Source of the DNA: CAIKMD01 sp035277525
GTDB lineage: Bacteria; Pseudomonadota; Alphaproteobacteria; ATCC43930; CGMCC-115725
DNA length: 64,000 bases
Direction: 5' to 3'
NCBI GenBank assembly: GCA_035277525.1
Contig: DATEKH010000106.1
Span: 1-64,000 of the forward strand
Position numbers and translations under genes: made by a program
Notes under the pieces: generated by a model
What the model was told of the DNA's origin: nothing
What the model saw: only the letters and a program-made list of their open reading frames with translations
Databases searched by the model: none
In this document: piece by piece, positions 42,677-50,007 of the stretch
Numbering within the stretch: position 1 is the stretch's first letter
How the letters are laid out: each line of letters opens with the position of its first letter

Positions 42677-44521
42677 CTACGATATGGCGGATTTGGCGAG
42701 GCCGAGCTCGGCGAGTGCCGCGCGGGCCGCGTAACGCCATTGTTCACCATCGTAAGACAACACGCCTCGGTTCGGCGTGGTGAAGTCATAGGAGGGTGCG
42801 CGGCGGAGACGTTCGATTCGAGAGTCGAAGTCCGCCATCACGTCTCGCTGAGTCACGAATTCCGCGAGCATCCTGCATTTCCGATTCCATGCGGCATCAT
42901 CGAGCGTGAGCGCGAGTTCGGTCGCGGCCGGGTCCGCGGGGAAGCGTTGCCGGACGAGGCCTTCGGGCCCGGCATGATAAAAAGCCATCTCGCCGATATC
43001 GGGAGGGTTGCCGCCGGCTCGAGCGAGCAGGGTTGCCGCAGCGCGCACCGAAAGCGCGGCTGCATCATGGTCCGGGTGCCCGCCTTCCGACGGATGGGTA
43101 AGGACGGTCTCAATGCCGCGCTCGGCGAATAGCTCGGCGAGCCGTCTGGCGGTATCGGCCAGATGAAACACGAGCTCCTGGTCGTCGACGTTGAACCATA
43201 GAGCCGAGGCACGCACCTCGCCTTGCGCCATGGCGCGTTCGAACTCGGCTCGACGCGCCGCGGCATAGGCTCTTCGTGTCGTGAACCCGATTGTGCGTCC
43301 ATAGCTCATGGGGCGTGGAGCCCCGTTCGTTAAATGGACGATAAGCACACCATCGAGTCGGCCCAACTGTCCGCCGATGCCGATCGTCTCGTCATCAGGA
43401 TGTGCGACGACGATCGCGAGGCTTCGCGCGAAAATACGCTCCTCCTGGCCGGCCAAGCTCTCAAACAAGCGTGTCAGTCGTGTATCGCACGCGTCAGCGC
43501 CACCCGGTCGTGGCCGGATACGCGTCGGGACAACGATTGTCGAGCCAATCGGGCGACCCAATCCGGTGGAATTATTGCTGGCGCCAGGTCCGGCAAGGCA
43601 TCGCTCCAGCTGTTTCGCGACTGCGTCGGCCCATGGCTGCCCGACTGTCGTCAGGCCTTCGTCCCAACCATCGTAAACCTCGACGGAAGCAGCGGCCCGC
43701 TCCAATCCACCGAGGAGCTCGCCGCGCGCGGAGACAGCGCGCGCGTTGCGAAAGAGGCTGACTTTGCCATCGTAGCGGCGCGGCCTGTATGAGGCGATGT
43801 CTTCAAAAACGCGGATGTAGTGCGGCGATAAAGCGTGCGTGACCCCGGTCCGACGATCGCCCTGTTTGTCAACGCCGCCCGGCGCCAACCATCGCTGCAA
43901 GTGCACTCGGACGGCTCGGAGGGCATATTTCGCCCATTGCTGCGGCGGCCGCATCGTCAGCGTGCGCAGAGATCGCAGTATCCTCGCCCAGAGACGCGTC
44001 AGACGAAGATGCGCGGCGCGGTCGCCGCAGCAGAAGTCAACCTCGATCAGGGCCAGAAGATCGACGGCTTCGCCGCACTCGCGTAACCGGCAGGCCATTT
44101 CGTACGCGACAAGGCCACCAAGAGAAGCACCGGCAATGGCATAGGGTCCCGCCGGCTGTCGGGCGCGAACAACCTGGATATAAGCCGCCGCCATTTCACG
44201 GATGGTGGGATGCGGCGTTTCATGCTGACCCACGCCGCACATTTGCAAGCCGCAGATTGGCCGATCAGTGCGCAAGCGCCCGGCGATCGATTGCAACAGC
44301 GGCTCGTTCCCGATGCTTCCGTGGACCATGAACAGCGGTCGGGCTGCGCAACCCGGGCGGAGCTGGACAAGATCCGTGGAGATTTGCCTCTTGTCCGGCG
44401 CGAGGGGGTGGCTGAGTTGGAGCGGTGGCGGCGCGAGGTGTGTCACGAAATTCCGCCACGAGCGCGCGCGATCCATCGCGTGTCTCAACGTTACCGAGCA
44501 CAACCCGGGTTGGTTCGTCAT
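42677..44521 (-). CDS. Fusion of a type II thioesterase domain and a PIG-L (LmbE-like) deacetylase
   Basis: A 614-residue two-domain protein. Residues about 50-310 form an alpha/beta-hydrolase thioesterase with FMVHG, the nucleophile Ser133 in GASLGG and HRLR-type lid residues. Residues about 365-600 are a PIG-L/LmbE zinc deacetylase with AHPDDE at 373-378 and the second metal motif HPSEGGHPDHD. Thioesterases usually release acyl groups from carrier proteins; PIG-L enzymes deacetylate GlcNAc-type sugars. The fusion implies handling of an acylated amino sugar or acyl-ACP conjugate (inference). Convergent with the DUF4910 gene. Confidence 0.85.
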   Translation of the reverse strand: MTNQPGLCSVTLRHAMDRARSWRNFVTHLAPPPLQLSHPLAPDKRQISTDLVQLRPGCAARPLFMVHGSIGNEPLLQSIAGRLRTDRPICGLQMCGVGQHETPHPTIREMAAAYIQVVRARQPAGPYAIAGASLGGLVAYEMACRLRECGEAVDLLALIEVDFCCGDRAAHLRLTRLWARILRSLRTLTMRPPQQWAKYALRAVRVHLQRWLAPGGVDKQGDRRTGVTHALSPHYIRVFEDIASYRPRRYDGKVSLFRNARAVSARGELLGGLERAAASVEVYDGWDEGLTTVGQPWADAVAKQLERCLAGPGASNNSTGLGRPIGSTIVVPTRIRPRPGGADACDTRLTRLFESLAGQEERIFARSLAIVVAHPDDETIGIGGQLGRLDGVLIVHLTNGAPRPMSYGRTIGFTTRRAYAAARRAEFERAMAQGEVRASALWFNVDDQELVFHLADTARRLAELFAERGIETVLTHPSEGGHPDHDAAALSVRAAATLLARAGGNPPDIGEMAFYHAGPEGLVRQRFPADPAATELALTLDDAAWNRKCRMLAEFVTQRDVMADFDSRIERLRRAPSYDFTTPNRGVLSYDGEQWRYAARAALAELGLAKSAIS

Positions 44522-44757
44522 TGCGCGAACACTGGCCTAACCCATCGGCTCTCTCGGCTTGTAGGTTATGGACGCAGACCGGCGCGCCCGGAAAGGGAGG
44601 CGCGCGAGAGATAACGCAAATAGGGGCCTCTCGCCTCGCGGTCACAAAATGGTCACGGGACGGGTGCTCGCGCGCGCCGTACCCGGATGGGCGACATCGG
44701 CTGAGCGAGCCGACGCAAGCGCTGCGGGCGGGCTCGTCCCTCGATTGGGATCACTCG

Positions 44758-44976
44758 ATGTCCGAAATTGATGGGCCTGAACCGCGCCACGCAGACGTGG
44801 CGAGCGCCTGAGCATTGGCGCGAAAGCACCTCCCGCGGCTCTTCACGGACCCAGCCTATGCCATGCGCGTGGCATTACGAGGCAACCTGCTTTCCCCGGC
44901 ATAATTTTTGGACAATCGAACCTTGCGCTGCGCCAGACGTTACGGCGCGAGCCATCACGTCGCCGTACCGCTGAGG
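44758..44976 (+). pseudogene. Decayed partial copy of the methyltransferase-like gene at 38839
   Basis: The start reads ATGTCCGAAATTGATGG, parallel to ATGGCCGAAATTAACGA at 38839. Similarity runs on through GCATTGGCGCG and CGGACCCAGCCTATG, then jumps: about 125 bases (counterpart of 38960-39085) are missing, and the match resumes at CATTACGAGGCAACC and continues through TACGGCGCGAGCCATCACGT (counterpart of 39091-39180). A stop codon appears after 17 codons and the 3' half is absent. Clearly non-functional. Confidence 0.8.
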
Positions 44977-45066
44977 CCGGGGCGATACCATTGACATGGC
45001 ATTTGACATGGCATTGCCGGCAAATGCCCAGCTGAGATCTCGCAGGTTGTTGACGAACTGCGACCA

Positions 45067-45204
45067 CGTCATTGCGAGGAGGCCCTGAGCTCGTCGAAGG
45101 GCCGACGCGGCAATTCAGAAAGCTGCGGATGTCCGCTGCTCTTCTGGATCGCCACGGCCGCTCTCATCCCGAGCCTTGTCGAGAGATGCGGCGTCGCGAT
45201 GACG
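45067..45204. repeat. REP-like imperfect inverted repeat
   Basis: The left end CGTCATTGCGAGG and right end CGCGATGACG face each other, and inside them GGCAATTCAGAA faces TTCTGGATCGCC. Between lies CCTGAGCTCGTCGAAGGGCC, a motif widely dispersed in proteobacterial genomes. Together they look like a degenerate extragenic palindromic element. No coding content. Confidence 0.55.
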
Positions 45205-45349
45205 ATCGAGCGACTTTTTCAACAGCCTGCGAGAGCGCCGGTGATCGTGAGGATTGCATGCCGGATCTGCCGAAAAAAAGCCACGGGAGGCCAGCAATCT
45301 CGCTCGAAGCAGCTGGTAAAATTCTGGTAATACGCCTCTTGGAACGGCA

Positions 45350-46870
45350 ATGCGGCGTTCGCTGACGAAAAATATCGGAGCACATATCGTCGGCCGCGTG
45401 TACACGGCCGCGATCGGCTTCGCCTTTGTTCCAATCTATCTTCATTTCTTGGGCGTGGAAAAATACGGCCTATTCGCGTTGCTAAACTCGTATATGGCGG
45501 CCGCGGCGCTTCTCGATCTGGGGTTTTCTTTCGCGATGACTCGGCAGGTCGCAAGGCTTTCCGAAGTCGCTCCCGAGCGAATGAGAGATCTGGTCGTGAC
45601 GATCGGTTTGCCGTATTGCATCGCGGCGCTGCTCATTGCCGGGGCGATTTATGTTCTCTCTTCCTGGATCACGTCGGTCGCGATTGCGGCGGACCCTGGC
45701 TTGCCTCGGCAAGCCGTGGCCCGCGCCGTCGGATTCGCGGGATTTGCGCTGACGCTACAGCTCCCGATTTTCCTGTTTTCCGGTGGACTTGCCGGCCTGC
45801 AACGTCAAGACCTTGCCAGCGCCGTCACGATTTTTGCCGTCACGCTTCGCCATGGCGTTGCTCTGCTGTTGCTGTCGCGTGGATTGGATTCGGTGGAGGT
45901 GCTGATGGCATCGCAGGCTGTTGTCGCCGGCCTCGGCGGAGCAGCGGCGTTTATCGTTCTGTGGGCACAGCTGCCATTCGCGCGAGACGGAGCGCGGTTC
46001 CGCCCGGCGCTGCTGTTGGAGGCTTGGGGCTTTGCCGCAAGCGTCACTACCATTTCGATCTGCGGCACCGTTGTGCTCCAGTCCGACAAGGCAATCATTG
46101 GCGCGGTCCTGCCTTTGCGCGAGGTCGGGGTCTACATGCTTGCCAGCACTGTCGCCAGCAACCTCCTCATGCTCTCGCAACCCGTCATTACGGTTGCGTT
46201 GCCTCGTTTCACCCAACTCGCAGCCGCGAGAGATTGGTCTACATCGCAACTCACATTTCAAAGCCTAAGCCAAATATTGGCGTGGATGGTTCTGCCCGTG
46301 GCGGTGACGATCGCGGCGTTGCCGCACCAGGCTCTCTTCGCTTGGACCGGCAACACAAGCTTGGCCGCCAGGGCCAGTGCGCCCTTGTCCCTGCTCGCTC
46401 TCGGAGCCGGCTTCAGCATTTGCGACGTGGGTTATGCGTTGATCTTGGCGAGGGGCCAAGCCGCGAGGTTTGCGATCCTTACGCTCGTCGTGAGCGTCGT
46501 TACGGTTCCGACGGTGTATCTTGCGACCGTGCATTTCGGAATCGTCGGCGCGGCCGCCGGCATGTGCGCGTTCTTCGCCGGCGAGTTCGTAATTTGTGCC
46601 ATCATGCTCGTGCATCTGGTCGGATCACAAGAGTGGTCGCGCTGGATCTTGAAAGACGTCTTGGCGCCGTTTGCCCTGATGGCGGCCATTGCCGGGCTGA
46701 TTGCAGAATGGGGGCCGTCCTCGCCGGCGCGCGGCGACGCCCTCGCCGAGCTTGCCTTGACGTGGCTACTCGGCGTTGTTGCCTTCACGCTGGTGTTGCC
46801 GATGATCCGTCGCAAAGCGCTGTGGTTTTGGTCCCAACTCTGGCGCCGCTCGTTCCGGCCGATTCATTGA
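45350..46870 (+). CDS. Polysaccharide flippase, Wzx/MATE-like
   Basis: A 506-residue polytopic protein with 12-14 hydrophobic segments. The N-terminus (NIGAHIVGRVYTAAIGFAFV then YLHFLGVEKYGLFALL) is the typical start of oligosaccharide flippases of the Polysacc_synt group. It should move a lipid-linked glycan across the inner membrane. Its coexistence with an ABC exporter (wzm/wzt) suggests two glycans or a second system in the wider region. Ribosome-binding site weak. Confidence 0.88.
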   Translation: MRRSLTKNIGAHIVGRVYTAAIGFAFVPIYLHFLGVEKYGLFALLNSYMAAAALLDLGFSFAMTRQVARLSEVAPERMRDLVVTIGLPYCIAALLIAGAIYVLSSWITSVAIAADPGLPRQAVARAVGFAGFALTLQLPIFLFSGGLAGLQRQDLASAVTIFAVTLRHGVALLLLSRGLDSVEVLMASQAVVAGLGGAAAFIVLWAQLPFARDGARFRPALLLEAWGFAASVTTISICGTVVLQSDKAIIGAVLPLREVGVYMLASTVASNLLMLSQPVITVALPRFTQLAAARDWSTSQLTFQSLSQILAWMVLPVAVTIAALPHQALFAWTGNTSLAARASAPLSLLALGAGFSICDVGYALILARGQAARFAILTLVVSVVTVPTVYLATVHFGIVGAAAGMCAFFAGEFVICAIMLVHLVGSQEWSRWILKDVLAPFALMAAIAGLIAEWGPSSPARGDALAELALTWLLGVVAFTLVLPMIRRKALWFWSQLWRRSFRPIH

Positions 46871-46975
46871 TGCAGTCTGCGTGACACCGCGATGAGCGCG
46901 CCCATGCGCCGGGTGGATTGCACCGACGGGCTCACAGGTGCAAGCTAAGAACGACCGATCCGTAAAGGACAGCCC

Positions 46976-48208
46976 ATGCAAGAACTCGACCTTCGCGCAA
47001 CGCCGCCCGGTGAAATCCTCCGCAACGTGATCGCGGCCTATGAGCGGCTTCCTCGAGGTGAGCGCATCGCGATCGCCCTCGCCTCCTATGCCGCGAGGCT
47101 GCGCATGGGTTTGGTCGAGGCGGGCGCCAAGCACGAGGCCGAACGAACGTCAAACGGCGACTGGCGCCTCGTGGTTCATGGCGCCTCACGTTCGCTCAGC
47201 ACCGCGCCTGGCGTTCATCACGTCGTGGCTGGCCCGAACGGCGATGTATGGACCTGCGAGCGCGCCCGCCGCGCCGCGCGCATCGACGGCGCGGCCCAGG
47301 CTGTCGCGGCCGTGCGCGCGGTGGCGCAGACGGCCTCTCACATGGCGCTCGATGCCGCGCGGGGCCGGCTCTTCATCGGCGATGCCGGCGGTAATGCTCT
47401 CGTGTGTGTGCGCGCGAGCGATCTCGAGCCGCTCGGGCGCTGGGACGTGCCCGGGTCACCGCAGCTTCCGGTCGTCAACGAGGAGGGCGTCGCCTGCGTC
47501 ACCGGCGGCGGCGCGGGCGTGCTGGGTATTGTTTGGCCGATGGGAGACGGGTTCCGCGCGAAGCTGATCGAGGTCGGCACGGGCCCGCACGATCCGCTTG
47601 CCCTACCCGACGGATCCGCCGTTCTCGTGCCCTGCGCCGGCGATGGTGTTGTCGTGCGGGTGAGCCTCGCCGACGGGGCGGTCAGCGGCCGCTTCCCGGT
47701 CGGCGACGGCCCGGCGCATCTCGCCCTTCACCCCGACGGCACGCGGATTTACGTCGCCAATACTTTCGATGGCACCCTTGCCTGCCTATCGCCCGAGGGC
47801 GACGTGCTTGGCCGGACTTGGAGCGGGAATTGGGCGCATGTGCCGAAGGTGACGCCGGACGGACGGCTCGTTTACGTCGCGAATTTCTATGACGACACTT
47901 TGACCATCTTCGACGCGCGGACGCTCGATCGCGTGGCCGAGGTCAAAACCGATCCTTATCCGCACGGCCTCGACATTAGCCCGGACGGGACGAAGGTGGT
48001 GGCGACCGGATTTTGCGGCGACCACGCGCGCATCTTCGACGGCGCCACGGGCCGGGAACTGTCGCACATCGCGATCGGCGAAGGCTCCGCCCACACCGCC
48101 ATCGTTCCCGACAGTTGCACTGGCTTTGTCGGCTGCTCGATCAGCGATCACATCGCCGTCGTCGACCTCGCCGCAGGACGGAGAAGCGGCGTCATTCGCC
48201 TCAATTGA
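46976..48208 (+). CDS. Beta-propeller (YVTN/YncE-like) protein with TusA/DUF2249-like N-terminus
   Basis: A 410-residue protein. Residues 1-70 (ELDLRATPPGEILRNVIAAY, then WRLVVHG) resemble the DUF2249/TusA-like fold, without the TusA cysteine. Residues 75-405 form a beta-propeller with repeated blades such as HPDGTRIYVANTFDGTL, TPDGRLVYVANFYDDTL and SPDGTKVVATGFCGDHA. There is no signal peptide, so it is probably cytoplasmic, unlike most YncE proteins. AAAGGA precedes the ATG. It converges on the LysR gene. Function unknown. Confidence 0.8.
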   Translation: MQELDLRATPPGEILRNVIAAYERLPRGERIAIALASYAARLRMGLVEAGAKHEAERTSNGDWRLVVHGASRSLSTAPGVHHVVAGPNGDVWTCERARRAARIDGAAQAVAAVRAVAQTASHMALDAARGRLFIGDAGGNALVCVRASDLEPLGRWDVPGSPQLPVVNEEGVACVTGGGAGVLGIVWPMGDGFRAKLIEVGTGPHDPLALPDGSAVLVPCAGDGVVVRVSLADGAVSGRFPVGDGPAHLALHPDGTRIYVANTFDGTLACLSPEGDVLGRTWSGNWAHVPKVTPDGRLVYVANFYDDTLTIFDARTLDRVAEVKTDPYPHGLDISPDGTKVVATGFCGDHARIFDGATGRELSHIAIGEGSAHTAIVPDSCTGFVGCSISDHIAVVDLAAGRRSGVIRLN

Positions 48209-48242
48209 GGCACGGGTCTCGACGCGGTGCGGTGAATGCGCA

Positions 48243-49304
48243 TCAGCACGCCATCAGCAATTCTTCGTGACGGCCGCCCTTTCGAGCGGCGAAGCCGCGG
48301 GCTGCAGAATTTCGCGGCGTGGGCGACTCTGCCTGACAGGCGAAGCGGCGCGCCGTCCCGTGCTTCGCGATCGGCGCGATGGTATCGCCCTCGCCGCTTC
48401 TTTGCGGCTTCGCAGGTCCGGATTCGCGCAAGCGCTCGATCATAAAATCGAGAAAGGCGCGGATCCGCGTCGCGAGATGACGGCCGGACGGGTAGACCGC
48501 GTGGATGATGCGCGGGGCGACGTCATAGCCGGGCAGAAGTTGAACAAGCGTCCCCCGCTCGAGCTCGGTCGCAACGCAGGAGAGCGGCAGCAGGCAAATG
48601 CCTTGACCCGCGAGCGATCCGGCCCGCAGACCTTCGAGGCTGTTGCTGCGCAGCTTACCGACCACATTGACTGCATGCTCGCCGTCTCCGCCGACAAAGC
48701 GCCACTGCCCAACGGCCGAGCCGCCGACGAGATCGAGGCAATTATGGCCTGCAAGCTCGCTTGGATGGCGGGGCGAGCCGTGCTCGGCGATGTAAGCCGG
48801 TGCCGCGCAGAGAACGTATCGCGCAATGCCAAGGCGACGGCTGATCAAGGAGGAGTCACGCAACGAGCCGGCGAAAATCGCCAGGTCGAACTTTCCTTCG
48901 ACGAGGTCGCCCAGCGTTTCCGTGACAATGAGCTCGCACGAAATGTCGGGGTATAGAGCCGCGTATTCGCCGACGAGGGGCGCCACGACATGCGCCAGAC
49001 GGATATCGGCGTTCAACCGCAAGGTTCCATTCGGCTTCGATTGCAGCGCGCCCGCGAGGCTTTCGACTTCGGCAAGCTCGGCCAGAATGCGGCTGCAGCG
49101 TTCGTAGAACGCCTCCCCTTCGTCCGTCAGGCTCACCTTGCGCGTGGTGCGGTTCAGCAGCCGAATGCCAAGCTGCTCCTCGAACGACTGGACGCGCGAG
49201 GTCACGCTGGTCGGCGAGATCTCGAGGCGCTTGGCGGCGCCCGTGAAGCTGCCCGCATTCACGACCTGGACAAAAGCCGATATGGCGCTCACCTGATCCA
49301 TCAA
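48243..49304 (-). CDS. LysR-family transcriptional regulator
   Basis: A 353-residue LysR protein. The winged HTH is at 1-65 (FVQVVNAGSFTGAAKRLEIS; SVTSRVQSFEEQLGIRLLNR), followed by the ligand-binding domain to about 300. A C-terminal extension of about 50 residues, rich in Arg, Ala and Gly, is atypical and may be unstructured. Target genes unknown; no divergent neighbour is obvious, since upstream is a 700-base gap with only a doubtful ORF. Confidence 0.93.
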   Translation of the reverse strand: MMDQVSAISAFVQVVNAGSFTGAAKRLEISPTSVTSRVQSFEEQLGIRLLNRTTRKVSLTDEGEAFYERCSRILAELAEVESLAGALQSKPNGTLRLNADIRLAHVVAPLVGEYAALYPDISCELIVTETLGDLVEGKFDLAIFAGSLRDSSLISRRLGIARYVLCAAPAYIAEHGSPRHPSELAGHNCLDLVGGSAVGQWRFVGGDGEHAVNVVGKLRSNSLEGLRAGSLAGQGICLLPLSCVATELERGTLVQLLPGYDVAPRIIHAVYPSGRHLATRIRAFLDFMIERLRESGPAKPQRSGEGDTIAPIAKHGTARRFACQAESPTPRNSAARGFAARKGGRHEELLMAC

Positions 49305-49358
49305 CCCCTCCTGTCTCGCACCGGCCGATCGACGATCTCCGCCGCCCGCGCAGAACGC

Positions 49359-49751
49359 TCAGGCCGCGACGACGCAGTGCCGCGACGACATTGCTCGCTT
49401 CAAATCCGAGATTGGCGACAAAACGACCCACGAACCCAATGATCTCGAATAGACCGCATCAAGCAGCGGCGCGCCGATGGACGGCATCGCGCTCACGAAT
49501 TTCGAGCCCCGGCTCTCATGCGCGCGGCGGCGGAACCGCAAGCCCGTGCCGCCGTGACCGCCAGCGCCGTCGCCCCAGCGGCGCTCCTTGAGCTCGTTTA
49601 AGGCAAGGATCAGGATTGCGAGCTTCCCTGGCTCTGACGTGACGCGTCCGGCCGTGACCGATGCGACCCAGGCGGCAATCGCCCGGCCTGGCGAGACAGC
49701 CGCGCCTTGCGCGAACCAGTGACCGATACGGATAGAGCCTCGGAAATTCAT
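49359..49751 (-). CDS. Doubtful small ORF (130 aa)
   Basis: An ORF preceded by GAGAGGG very close to its ATG. The product begins MNFRGSIRIGHWFAQGAA and shows no recognisable motif or clear hydrophobic segment. The region between LysR and the histidine kinase (49305-50007) otherwise holds nothing I can support. It may be spurious. Confidence 0.28.
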   Translation of the reverse strand: MNFRGSIRIGHWFAQGAAVSPGRAIAAWVASVTAGRVTSEPGKLAILILALNELKERRWGDGAGGHGGTGLRFRRRAHESRGSKFVSAMPSIGAPLLDAVYSRSLGSWVVLSPISDLKRAMSSRHCVVAA

Positions 49752-50007
49752 TTCCCTCTCCCATGGCTGGCACCCTCGGTGCCGCTCTCTTCGTCTCGCG
49801 AAGGCCGCCTCACTCGGCCCGTCTTCGTCCGGCGGTGGGTGGCCGATGAAACTGGTATCAGGTCCGGGACCGGCCGGCTGTGACGCGTGTCACACGCAAT
49901 TCGGCGGCCGAAAGGCCACTCTTTTCCCCACGGGCATCGAGCACGCCCGGGTCGACCAAACGCCTGAAAGGCCTGCTTTTTCTGTACGGCGCCGCTGCGG
50001 AGGTATA

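Larger units (their letters stand above)
44522..45349. other. 828-base gap with decayed duplicate and dispersed repeat
   Basis: No intact gene. It holds a degenerate copy of the 38839-39495 gene (44758-44976), a related upstream element near 44639-44660, and an imperfect inverted dispersed repeat (45067-45204), each listed or discussed separately. The rest shows no coding signal I can support. Confidence 0.6.
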
